Source: Treponema sp.
GTDB taxonomy: Bacteria; Spirochaetota; Spirochaetia; Treponematales; Breznakiellaceae
Direction: 5' to 3'
NCBI GenBank assembly: GCA_031275035.1
Contig: JAISPH010000208.1
Coordinates: forward strand, 1-17,606
DNA length: 17,606 nucleotides
Position numbers and translations under genes: made by a program. Positions 1 to 7,313 of the stretch are shown here, in pieces; the stretch's first letter is position 1; each line of letters starts with the position of its first letter. Under the pieces are notes generated by a model that did not search any database, was not told the DNA's origin, and saw nothing but the letters and a program-made list of their open reading frames with translations.

Positions 1-768
1 GGTTCCGTCAGTTTTATCGCGATGGCCCTGTTCCTCCAGTGGACCCCGGCGCTGCGGCCCGATAATTCCCGCAATATAAGCGCCGTCATCGTTATCTGTT
101 CCATCCTGATTCTGATCTTCGTGGCCATACTGCCCTCCCGGTATACCAGGGTTGAGGGGCCCGGTCCGGCAGGGGCCGCGCCCGGGCCGTCCCGCAAAAG
201 AACCGGCCTGTGGTCCCCCCTGCTGATCCTGGGGCTTATCATCATCACCCTGAGCCGCCTGGCCATGACCCCTGTCTACACCTTCTTTCCCCTCTACCTG
301 ACCGAATCCCTGCACTGGAATGTGGTAAGCCTGATGTTCGCCCTGGCGGCGGCGGCGGAGGTTCCCTTTATGTATATTTCCCAGGGGCTGATCCGCCGTT
401 TCGGGGCGCTCCGGCTGCTGGCGGTATCCGCCGCGGCCATCGGGATCCGCCTGGCGATCTACGCGGTCTGCCCCTTTAAGCCGGCGCTGCTTTTGGCCCA
501 GCTTCTCCATTCCCTCTGCTACGGAGTTTTCCATCCCGCGGCCATAGCCCTGGTGTCGGGCTGCCTTCCCCCGGAGCGCCGGGCCCTGGGGATGTCCCTC
601 TATCTTTCCCTGGGAACGGGGTTCCCCGCCTTTATCGGCAACATTATCGGCGGTTTTATCGTGGACCACGCGGGATACCGGGCCCTTTTCACCTCGTTTA
701 TGATTTTCCCCGCCATAGCGGTGGGTCTTTACTTTTTCATTGCCCTCAGGCGGCGGCCCGTGGTATGA
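1..768 (+). CDS. MFS transporter, C-terminal half (5' end outside window)
   Basis: The reading frame is open from the first base (GSVSFIAM...), so the Met at base 22 is probably internal and the gene starts before the window. About 255 codons remain. They show one hydrophobic segment near base 80-140, a Gly/Pro/Arg-rich cytoplasmic linker, then about six membrane segments, which fits helices 6 to 12 of a 12-helix major facilitator. Internal motifs such as AEVPFMY and QLLHSLCYGVFHPAA resemble the MFS_1-like/HcaT (phenylpropionate permease-like) group, where a QxLH segment lies in helix 10. Substrate cannot be inferred. The downstream NDK-like gene starts 39 bases later on the same strand, so the two may be cotranscribed. 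Family call is sure; subfamily is tentative. Confidence 0.85.
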   Translation, partial: GSVSFIAMALFLQWTPALRPDNSRNISAVIVICSILILIFVAILPSRYTRVEGPGPAGAAPGPSRKRTGLWSPLLILGLIIITLSRLAMTPVYTFFPLYLTESLHWNVVSLMFALAAAAEVPFMYISQGLIRRFGALRLLAVSAAAIGIRLAIYAVCPFKPALLLAQLLHSLCYGVFHPAAIALVSGCLPPERRALGMSLYLSLGTGFPAFIGNIIGGFIVDHAGYRALFTSFMIFPAIAVGLYFFIALRRRPVV

Positions 769-807
769 TAAATTCCCCGGCGGGCGGGGCCTTGAGGAGT
801 ATACACA

Positions 808-1995
808 ATGGAAACTATTTCGTATGTGATGGTAACCCCCTATACCATCGCCAAAAGCCGGACCGGAGGGGTTATTGCGAGGCTGCTGTCCCGGCTTGAT
901 CTGGAACTGGTGGGCGCCCAGACGGTGGCGCTGGACGCCGCCGCGGTAGAGGAATACGCTTCGCTGATCAAGAAACAGGGGGATCCCGACAAGACCAAGG
1001 GCTCCGAACTGCTGGCGGATTATGTAAAACAGCACTTTGTCCCCTCCGAGGGACGGAAGCACCGGGCCCTGCTGCTGGTATTCCGGGGGGAAGATCCCTG
1101 CCGGAAACTTGCCGACATCTGCGGCGCCCTCTTCGCCCAAAACCAGAGCATCGAATCCATCACCGGCGAGACCATCCGGGATACCTATGCGGATCTTATC
1201 ACCTCCTCCGAGGATCCCCGCCGGGTTACCTACTTTGAACCGGCGGTGCTGACCCCCCGGAGACAGGCGGCGGCGGACGAAAATCTGGCCATGTTCGCCC
1301 GTTTCCTCAAGGGAAAGGACAACATTGTCCAGAACATGGCCTACCCGGATCCCTCTAAAATTGAACAGACCCTGGTCATCATCAAACCCGACAACTGGGC
1401 CTATGCATCCTCCAGGCCGGGAACCATCATCGATATGTTTTCCCGGACCGGACTGCGCATCATCGGGATAAAGGTCCACCGCTTTTCCCTGGCGGAGGCC
1501 CTGGAATTTTACGGTCCCGTAGAAAAGGCCCTGAAGGAAAAGCTGGCCCCGGATTTCGGAAGAAAGGTAAAGGAATACATTGAAAAGGAATTTGATCTTC
1601 CCCTCAACGGCGCCATCGAAAAGGTCCTGACCGAACACGTCGGCATTACCTATGCGGAAAATCAATTCCGCAGGATCATCGAATTTATGTCCGGCAGGGA
1701 CCCCGGAACCTGCCCCCTGGAGGAGCTGCATAATCCCGGCAGCGTCAAATGTATGCTCCTCATCTACGAGGGGGAAAATGCGGTCTCCAAGATCAGGACC
1801 GTGCTGGGTCCCACGGACCCGCTCAAAGCGCCGGGGGGAACGGTACGCCGGGAATTCGGCAGCAATGTAATGGTAAATACCGCCCATGCTTCGGACTCGG
1901 CGGAAAACGCAAAGCGGGAAATGGATATTATTAAAATCCACGAAAATTCCGTGGCGGACATTATCAATTCCTACCTTGCCCTGAGAAAGCAGTAA
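808..1995 (+). CDS. Tandem nucleoside-diphosphate-kinase-domain protein (first domain degenerate)
   Basis: 395 aa, more than twice the roughly 140-150 aa of an ordinary NDK. Residues about 187-372 form an NDK domain with an insertion: VIIKPD (Lys193), RTVLGPTDP (Arg330, Thr336), GTVRREFG (Arg347), and NTAHASDSAENAKRE with Asn357 and the phospho-accepting His360. All catalytic positions known for the family are therefore present, suggesting phosphate transfer between nucleoside di- and triphosphates. Residues about 3-150 repeat the fold pattern (VMVTPY, RLLSRLDLELVG, GETIRDTYADL) but the Lys is replaced by Thr10 and the His region reads YFEPAVL, so this copy looks inactive. Start chosen from GAGGAG at 794-799 before ATG 808. 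A small CCCCG/CGGGG hairpin (775-789) precedes the ribosome site. Cytoplasmic; enzyme activity is inferred. Confidence 0.8.
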   Translation: METISYVMVTPYTIAKSRTGGVIARLLSRLDLELVGAQTVALDAAAVEEYASLIKKQGDPDKTKGSELLADYVKQHFVPSEGRKHRALLLVFRGEDPCRKLADICGALFAQNQSIESITGETIRDTYADLITSSEDPRRVTYFEPAVLTPRRQAAADENLAMFARFLKGKDNIVQNMAYPDPSKIEQTLVIIKPDNWAYASSRPGTIIDMFSRTGLRIIGIKVHRFSLAEALEFYGPVEKALKEKLAPDFGRKVKEYIEKEFDLPLNGAIEKVLTEHVGITYAENQFRRIIEFMSGRDPGTCPLEELHNPGSVKCMLLIYEGENAVSKIRTVLGPTDPLKAPGGTVRREFGSNVMVNTAHASDSAENAKREMDIIKIHENSVADIINSYLALRKQ

Positions 1996-2010
1996 GGCCG
2001 CCGTTTGACG

Positions 2011-2050
2011 CCCGGACCGGGCTTCCGCCTTTAGGCCGGTCCGGGTTTTA
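2011..2050 (+). terminator. Rho-independent terminator after the NDK-like gene
   Basis: A perfect 10-bp inverted repeat, CCCGGACCGG (2011-2020) and CCGGTCCGGG (2036-2045), encloses a 15-base loop and is followed directly by TTTT (2046-2049). It lies 15 bases after the stop codon of the NDK-like gene and separates that unit from the pst-pho operon. The T-tract also overlaps the first hexamer of the Pho box. Confidence 0.85.
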
Positions 2051-2098
2051 ACCTACTTTTAACAAATCCCTCACGCTCCTTTAACAAGCAATTATTAT
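2048..2098 (+). promoter_or_regulatory. Putative Pho box and promoter of the pst-pho operon
   Basis: Four hexamers lie on an exact 11-bp period: TTAACC (2048), TTAACA (2059), CTCACG (2070) and TTAACA (2081). PhoB dimers bind direct repeats spaced 11 bp apart (7-bp site plus 4-bp spacer in E. coli), so the geometry fits although the hexamer is not the E. coli CTGTCAT. TATTAT at 2093-2098 matches a -10 box at 5 of 6 positions. The third hexamer sits where a -35 box would be (17-bp spacing), as is usual for Pho-activated promoters. The operon encodes PhoB itself, so autoregulation is expected. Binding is inferred from spacing and context. Confidence 0.7.
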
Positions 2099-2132
2099 GT
2101 TCGGCATATCTTATTGGCAAAGGAGTATTTCA

Positions 2133-2969
2133 ATGAAATCAGTTTGTATCGTCCTGGCCCTCAGCCTTGCGATCATGGGAAATGTTTTTGCCGGCGGCGG
2201 TTCACAAAATGCCGGAGGCGGGCCGCAGGGTACGGCGCCGGTTACTATTACCGTTGCGGGGTCCACTTCGGTTAATCCCCTGATGGAGCTGCTGGTCGCC
2301 GATTACGGCAAGATCCGGAGCAATGTTAAGTTCAACATCAGCGCCACCGGCTCCGGGGACGGCATCAAGGCGGTGCCCGCGGAGACCGCCGAAATCGGCA
2401 TGTCCAGCCGGGAGTTGAGCCCCACCGAGATTGGAACCGGAATTGACGTGCACCTTATTGCCATCGACGGCATTGCGGTTATCGTCAACAAGGGCAACCC
2501 CCTTTCCAATCTGACCATAAACCAGATCCGGGATATTTATACCGGAGCGGTTACCGACTGGAGCCAGGCCGGAGGCAGGGCCGGCAAAATCGCCGTGGTC
2601 TCCCGGGAGCCCGGTTCGGGAACCCGGAGCGCCTTTGAGGAGATTGTCAAGTTCCAGGACAAACTGGTCCGGGGCGCCATCGAATTTGACGGCACCGGAG
2701 CGGTAAAGGCGGAAGTGTCCCGCAATGTGGACGCTATCGGCTATATCTCCCTGGGATCGGTGGACGATTCGGTCAAAACCCTGAATGTGGAGGGAGCGGC
2801 CGCCAGCACCGCCAATGTGGTAAATCAGACGTACAAGATCGCCCGGCCCTTCCTCCTCCTCACCAAAAAGGGCAGAACCCTCAACCCCGAAACCCAGGCG
2901 TTCCTGGACTGGATCCTGACCCCCGCGGGACAGGCTGTCGTAAAAACCAGCTGGATCAGCGTTAAGTAA
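2133..2969 (+). CDS. pstS: Phosphate ABC transporter, periplasmic phosphate-binding protein PstS
   Basis: Binds inorganic phosphate in the periplasm and delivers it to PstCA. I choose ATG 2133 (278 aa) rather than an upstream in-frame ATG at 2097: 2133 has a good ribosome site (AAAGGAG, 2119-2125) and gives a clean signal peptide (MKSVCIVLALSLAIMGNVFA), while 2097 overlaps the -10 box. The likely cleavage follows VFA and exposes a Gly-rich start (GGGSQ); there is no lipobox Cys, so the protein appears to be soluble rather than lipid-anchored. Family motifs: GSTSVNPL, SATGSGDGIKAV, AEIGMSSREL and VSREPGSGTRSAFEEI, which contain the Ser/Thr/Arg residues that ligate phosphate in known PstS structures. 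First gene of the pst-pho operon, 10 bases before pstC. Confidence 0.95.
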   Translation: MKSVCIVLALSLAIMGNVFAGGGSQNAGGGPQGTAPVTITVAGSTSVNPLMELLVADYGKIRSNVKFNISATGSGDGIKAVPAETAEIGMSSRELSPTEIGTGIDVHLIAIDGIAVIVNKGNPLSNLTINQIRDIYTGAVTDWSQAGGRAGKIAVVSREPGSGTRSAFEEIVKFQDKLVRGAIEFDGTGAVKAEVSRNVDAIGYISLGSVDDSVKTLNVEGAAASTANVVNQTYKIARPFLLLTKKGRTLNPETQAFLDWILTPAGQAVVKTSWISVK

Positions 2970-2979
2970 GGGAGCAGGC

Positions 2980-4170
2980 ATGAATCGCCGCCGGGCGGAC
3001 TTCTTCTTCAAGCATCTTTTCAGGATGGTTTCCCTGGTTTCCGTCCTCGCCCTGGCGGCGATCCTGCTTTTTGTGTTCGTTCAGGGAACGGCGCCCTTTG
3101 TAACTTCCACCGCCTCCGGGATACGGCTGGTAGCCGAAGGGATAGCGGAGCTGACCGTAAACGGCGTCCGGTACCGGGAACATTCCACCTTTATCTACAT
3201 CCCCAAAGAGGCGGAGGCCATTTCCCTTGGCTTCACCGGCCGGGGGGAGGAACGGTCCCTGGAAATAACCGTTAACAGTAAGGAAAAGGATCCCCTTAAA
3301 AAACTTACCTTTGTCCGTTCCGGGGACGGGGAGATCACGTATCCCGAGGCCTATCTCTATACCGTAACGTATCCGGGAGCCCTGCCGGGGATGAGCCAGA
3401 AGATCCACATTATCCTGCCGGAAGCTCCCTACGGCGTCTTCCAATTCCTGGGCGGCCTTGACTGGCGTCCCACCTACAATAAGCTCTACGGCATTTTCCC
3501 CATGATTCTGGGAACCATTCTGGCAAGTTTCGGCGCCATACTTCTGGGGGTTCCCATAGCCGTCCTGTGCGGCCTCTTTCTGGCGGAATTCCTCTCCAGA
3601 AAACCCGCGGTCATAATCAGGGCGGCCATAGAACTTTTAGCGGGAATTCCCTCGGTAGTCTTTGGCTTTTTCGGCCTTATGGTTATCGTGCCCGCGGTAA
3701 AAAATATGTTCCGCGTCCCGTCGGGGAACGGACTCCTGTCCGCCGTCATAGTCCTGGCGGTGATGATCCTTCCGACGATCATCACCATCGCGGAAACTTC
3801 CATGCGGGCGGTGCCCCTCTCCTGCCGGGAGGCCTCTCTGGCCCTGGGGGCAAGCAGGATGCAGACCGCCTGGAGGGTGGTGCTTCCCCACGCCCGGTCC
3901 GGGGTATTGGCGGGAATAATCCTGGGAATTTCCCGGGCCGTCGGGGAAACCATGGCGGTTATCCTGGTGGCGGGCAATTCGGTCCAGCTGATCCGCAGCC
4001 CCCTGGACAGCATCAGGACCCTCACCGCCACTATCGCCCTGGAAATGGGATACTCCGAAGGAAGGCACAGCGAGATGCTCTTCTCCATCGGCGTGGCGCT
4101 GTTCATCCTCATTCTGATCCTGAACAGCATTATCCTGTGGATCCAGCGGCAGACCGAGGTTCAACAATGA
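2980..4170 (+). CDS. pstC: Phosphate ABC transporter permease PstC with enlarged periplasmic loop
   Basis: One of two inner-membrane permease subunits of the phosphate importer. 396 aa, against about 300-320 for typical PstC. TM1 is at residues about 15-38, then about 110 polar, beta-rich residues (about 43-155) lie before the usual FLGGLDWRPTYNKLYG segment and the BPD permease core. The core includes ELLAGIPSVVFGFFGL and the EAA coupling loop, which reads CREASLALGASRMQTAWRVVLP, followed by GISRAVGETMAV. The extra segment would face the periplasm. Ribosome site AAGGGAG (2968-2974) sits 5 bases before ATG 2980. The stop overlaps the pstA start (ATGA, 4167-4170), suggesting translational coupling. 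The function of the insert is unknown. Confidence 0.94.
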   Translation: MNRRRADFFFKHLFRMVSLVSVLALAAILLFVFVQGTAPFVTSTASGIRLVAEGIAELTVNGVRYREHSTFIYIPKEAEAISLGFTGRGEERSLEITVNSKEKDPLKKLTFVRSGDGEITYPEAYLYTVTYPGALPGMSQKIHIILPEAPYGVFQFLGGLDWRPTYNKLYGIFPMILGTILASFGAILLGVPIAVLCGLFLAEFLSRKPAVIIRAAIELLAGIPSVVFGFFGLMVIVPAVKNMFRVPSGNGLLSAVIVLAVMILPTIITIAETSMRAVPLSCREASLALGASRMQTAWRVVLPHARSGVLAGIILGISRAVGETMAVILVAGNSVQLIRSPLDSIRTLTATIALEMGYSEGRHSEMLFSIGVALFILILILNSIILWIQRQTEVQQ

Positions 4171-5072
4171 CAACGGAAATCATAAACGGCGCCGGAGCCC
4201 TGAATTGGCGGATGCTGCGGACCGGGAGGGGAAAGCGTTCCCGGCGTTTTATAGACAGCTTCATGTACGGCCTTATGGCCCTTGCCCTGGGCCTGGTGCT
4301 TGCCGTACTGGTATTTATCATGGTCTATATCCTGGGACAATCCGCGGGGTATCTTAACCTTTCGTTCATCCTGCGTACCGCCGGCGAGGGGGGCATCTAT
4401 CCCATGATTATCACCACCCTCTATGTGGCGCTGGTGTCCCTGGGGCTGTCCCTGCCCGTCGGAGTTATGACAGCGATCTTTCTTAACGAGTATTCGGGAA
4501 ACACCCGGGGAATCCGCCTGCTCAGGCTTGCCATAGAAACCCTGGCGGGGATACCTTCGATCATCTACGGCCTCTTCGGCCTCCTGATGTTTTGCCGGGT
4601 TTTCAGGTTCGGCCAGTCCATCATCGCCGGGGCTTTTACCCTGAGCATCATGATCCTGCCGGTAATTATCAGAACCACCGAGGAATCGCTTAAAACCATC
4701 CCCGATTCCTTCCGGGAGGGTTCCCTCTCCCTGGGGGCGACCAAGTATCAGACCATCTTCCACGTGATCATCCCTTCGGCCCTGCCGGGGATCGTAACCT
4801 CCGCCATCCTGGCCATAGGCCGGGTGGTGGGGGAATCCGCCCCGGTGCTGCTCACCGTGGGGATCACCCGGAACATACCCCGGTCTATTTTTGAGTCCGG
4901 CCGTACCCTGACCATTCACCTGTACTATCTGACCAAGGAGGCGATCAATCCCGATGATTTCGGCATCGCCTTCGCCACCTCCGCAATTCTCATCATCCTC
5001 GTGATAATCATCAACACGGCCACAAAAATTATATCCAACAGTTTCAAGAAAAGACTGGGAGGCGGTTTATGA
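4167..5072 (+). CDS. pstA: Phosphate ABC transporter permease PstA
   Basis: Second inner-membrane permease of the phosphate importer, pairing with PstC. The reading frame stays open far upstream inside pstC, but the gene starts at ATG 4167, which overlaps the pstC stop and follows GAGG at 4155-4158. This gives 301 aa, normal for the family. Features: a short basic cytoplasmic N-terminus ([10 protein letters not shown]), TM1 near residues 32-52, then the BPD permease core with [19 protein letters not shown] and an EAA loop containing [16 protein letters not shown] and [15 protein letters not shown]. These segments parallel those in PstC. The stop overlaps the pstB start (ATGA, 5069-5072). Confidence 0.95.
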   Translation: MTTEIINGAGALNWRMLRTGRGKRSRRFIDSFMYGLMALALGLVLAVLVFIMVYILGQSAGYLNLSFILRTAGEGGIYPMIITTLYVALVSLGLSLPVGVMTAIFLNEYSGNTRGIRLLRLAIETLAGIPSIIYGLFGLLMFCRVFRFGQSIIAGAFTLSIMILPVIIRTTEESLKTIPDSFREGSLSLGATKYQTIFHVIIPSALPGIVTSAILAIGRVVGESAPVLLTVGITRNIPRSIFESGRTLTIHLYYLTKEAINPDDFGIAFATSAILIILVIIINTATKIISNSFKKRLGGGL

Positions 5073-5941
5073 ATGTCATAGCCGAAAAAAAACCCGCCGC
5101 CGGGAAAACCAAAACCGCGGCGCCGGAAAACAAAAAGGTTTCCAAAAAAATTAAATCCGTCCCGGTGAAAAACGGGGAAGAAAAGGAAACCATAAAAAAA
5201 CTTGACGTTCAGAATCTGGATCTCTTTTACGGAGAATTCCAGGCCCTGAAAAAGATCGATTTTTTCCTGTCCCAGCGGGAGATTGCCGCCCTCATCGGAC
5301 CCTCGGGGTGCGGAAAATCCACCTTTATCCGGGTCCTTAACCGGATGAACGATCTGATCCCTTCCTGCCGCATCTCCGGCAGGGTGTTTCTGGACGGAGA
5401 GGATGTCTACGGGGCCATGGATGTAACGGAACTGCGGAGCCGGGTGGGGATGGTGTTTCAAAAACCGAATCCCTTCAACATGAATATCTTTGACAATGTC
5501 GTCTACGGTCCCCGGATGCAGGGTATACGGGACAAACGGAGGCTTATGGAAATGGCGGAAGTTTCCCTTAAAAAAGCCGCCCTCTGGGAGGAGGTCAAGG
5601 ACCGCCTGAAGAAGTCCGCCCTGAGCCTCTCCGGGGGCCAGCAGCAGCGTCTCTGTATCGCCCGGAGCATCGCCATGGAGCCGGAGATCATCCTTATGGA
5701 TGAACCCACCAGCGCCCTGGACCCCATAGCCACCGGAAAAATCGAGGACCTCATGGGGGAACTTAAAAAAGATTATTCTATAATTATAGTAACCCACGCC
5801 ATGCATCAGGCGGCCAGGGTAAGCGACAAGACGGCGTTCTTTCTTCTGGGGGAATTGATTGAATACGGGGATACCAAAAAACTCTTTACCAATCCCGGAG
5901 ACCGGCGTACCGAGGATTATATCTCCGGCAGGTTCGGTTAA
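5069..5941 (+). CDS. pstB: Phosphate ABC transporter ATPase PstB with Lys-rich N-terminal extension
   Basis: ATP-hydrolysing subunit that powers PstCA. All ABC motifs are visible: Walker [10 protein letters not shown] (77-85), Q-loop FQKPNPF (130-136, the PstB-typical form), signature LSGGQQQR (187-194), Walker B IILMDEP (207-213), D-loop SALDP and H-loop His243. The protein is 290 aa, against about 250-260 for the family. The excess is a low-complexity N-terminus (residues 1-44, 13 of them Lys, with Ala and Pro) before the conserved [16 protein letters not shown]. Start choice is firm: ATG 5069 overlaps the pstA stop, follows GGGAGG, and the next in-frame Met is residue 93, past Walker A. 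The extension is encoded with several A-tracts, including A8 at 5085-5092. Confidence 0.95.
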   Translation: MNVIAEKKPAAGKTKTAAPENKKVSKKIKSVPVKNGEEKETIKKLDVQNLDLFYGEFQALKKIDFFLSQREIAALIGPSGCGKSTFIRVLNRMNDLIPSCRISGRVFLDGEDVYGAMDVTELRSRVGMVFQKPNPFNMNIFDNVVYGPRMQGIRDKRRLMEMAEVSLKKAALWEEVKDRLKKSALSLSGGQQQRLCIARSIAMEPEIILMDEPTSALDPIATGKIEDLMGELKKDYSIIIVTHAMHQAARVSDKTAFFLLGELIEYGDTKKLFTNPGDRRTEDYISGRFG

Positions 5942-5950
5942 GGGGGGATA

Positions 5951-6610
5951 ATGAACACGCGGATATTTTTTCTGGAAGAACTGAACCGGCTGCGCCATGA
6001 TATACTGGCCATGGCGTCCAGGGTTGAAGAGGATCTGGGAAAGGCCCTGACGGCTCTCCGGGAAAACGACCAGGAACTGGCCAGGGAGGTGCGGGCCGGG
6101 GATGCGGTGATCAACGCCATGCAATTGAAAATTGAAGACCAGACTGCCATACTGATAGCCACCCAGCAGCCGGTGGCCCGGGATCTGCGGGAGCTGGTAA
6201 CCATCTTCAAGCTGACGGGCAGCCTGGAGCGGGCCGGGGATTACGGGGTGCACCTGGCCAAAGCGGCGGCGAAGCTTTCCGGGGAGGCGTCTTTCCGTTC
6301 CCTGGAGCACCTGGAGCGGATGGCCGAAACCGGCCGGGAGATGATACGGGCCTCGGTCTCCGCCTACCTGGACCAGGATGCGGCGGCGGCCCGGAAGACG
6401 GCGGCCCTGGACGACGAAATAGACAAAGAACATAAGGCGCTGACCGAAGAGGTCCTCGCCCTTATGAAAGAACAGCCTGAACTGATCAAAAAGGCGGCGG
6501 ACCTTCTGAAGGCATCGGGTTTCCTTGAACGCCTGGGGGATCATATTACCAATATATGCGAGGGCATTATTTATATGACCGAGGGCAGACACGAGGAGCT
6601 GAATGAGTAA
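5951..6610 (+). CDS. phoU: Phosphate signalling regulator PhoU
   Basis: PhoU dampens PhoR kinase activity when the Pst transporter is saturated and acts at the cytoplasmic side of the membrane. 219 aa, normal length, all-helical. It shows the twofold repeat of the family: FKLTGSLERAGDYGVHLA in the first three-helix bundle and LKASGFLERLGDHITNICE in the second, each with the E..GD...(N/H) pattern that binds metal clusters in known PhoU structures. The RDLRELV segment before the first motif is also typical. Starts 9 bases after the pstB stop with a G-rich site (AGGGGGG) and overlaps phoB by 8 bases. Confidence 0.95.
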   Translation: MNTRIFFLEELNRLRHDILAMASRVEEDLGKALTALRENDQELAREVRAGDAVINAMQLKIEDQTAILIATQQPVARDLRELVTIFKLTGSLERAGDYGVHLAKAAAKLSGEASFRSLEHLERMAETGREMIRASVSAYLDQDAAAARKTAALDDEIDKEHKALTEEVLALMKEQPELIKKAADLLKASGFLERLGDHITNICEGIIYMTEGRHEELNE

Positions 6611-7313
6611 AGAGTCAATCCTCATTATCGAAGACGATCCGGAGATTCAAGAGCTCCTGGCCCTTGCCTTTGCCCCTGAAGGCTGGAAGCTTTTTGCCGC
6701 CAAGAGCGGCGAGGAGGGGCTTATCCTGCTGCGGGAAAAAGTCCCGGACTGTATTCTGCTGGACATTATGCTCCCCGGCATGGACGGGCTGCGGGTACTG
6801 AAGAAAATCAAGGCCGATCCCGCCGCCGGAAAGATACCGGTGATTATGACCACCGCCAAAAGCGAAGACCCCGATATTATCGCGGGGCTGGAACTTGGGG
6901 CGGACGACTATGTGGTAAAACCCTACAGTCCCAAGGTCCTCATTGCCCGGATCAGGGCCGCCCTCAGGCGGCAGGAGGAAAAGGCCGAGGCGGAAACCCG
7001 GGGAATATTGCGGCAGGGACAACTCAGCCTTGACGACGTGCGGCATGAGGTTCTGTTTAACGGAAACCGCCTGGATCTTTCGGCCACGGAATTCACTCTT
7101 TTAAGGCATTTCCTTTCTTATCCCGACCGGGTTTTTTCCCGGGCAAAGATTATCACCGCGATACACGGTTCCGACTATCCCGTTACGGATCGTTCCGTGG
7201 ACGTGCAGATCCTGGCGCTGCGAAAAAAGCTGGGCGAAGCGGGGGACATGATTGAAACCATCCGCGGGGTGGGCTACCGCCTCCGCAGCATCCCGGAGAA
7301 GGCCGGAACATGA
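6603..7313 (+). CDS. phoB: Phosphate-regulon response regulator, OmpR/PhoB family
   Basis: Transcription factor expected to be phosphorylated by the PhoR-like kinase encoded next and to bind the Pho box upstream of pstS. 236 aa. The receiver domain (about 4-122) has the acidic pair Asp11/Asp12, phospho-acceptor Asp54 in LLDIMLPGMDG, Thr84 and Lys106 (VVKPYSP). The winged-helix domain (about 136-230) contains LSATEFTLLRHFLSYPDRVFSR and the recognition segment TDRSVDVQILALRKKLGE, ending in IETIRGVGYRL. Overlaps phoU by 8 bases and phoR by 4 (ATGA at 7310-7313). The pst-phoU context makes PhoB the best name over other OmpR-type regulators. Confidence 0.92.
   Translation: MSKESILIIEDDPEIQELLALAFAPEGWKLFAAKSGEEGLILLREKVPDCILLDIMLPGMDGLRVLKKIKADPAAGKIPVIMTTAKSEDPDIIAGLELGADDYVVKPYSPKVLIARIRAALRRQEEKAEAETRGILRQGQLSLDDVRHEVLFNGNRLDLSATEFTLLRHFLSYPDRVFSRAKIITAIHGSDYPVTDRSVDVQILALRKKLGEAGDMIETIRGVGYRLRSIPEKAGT

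Noticed and set aside
2097..2132. Earlier in-frame ATG for pstS at 2097
   Set aside because: It overlaps the putative -10 box, has no ribosome site, and would place 12 extra residues before an otherwise clean signal peptide.
3567..4166. 200-codon upstream extension of the pstA frame
   Set aside because: This part is an out-of-frame reading of pstC. The ATGA overlap at 4167, with GAGG upstream and a normal-length PstA, fixes the true start.
4925..6625. A 566-codon open frame on the minus strand opposite pstB, phoU and the start of phoB
   Set aside because: It lies entirely antisense to well-supported genes, is Pro/Gly/Arg-rich with low-complexity character, and has no recognisable domain. 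Long antisense frames are expected from codon bias in GC-rich genes.
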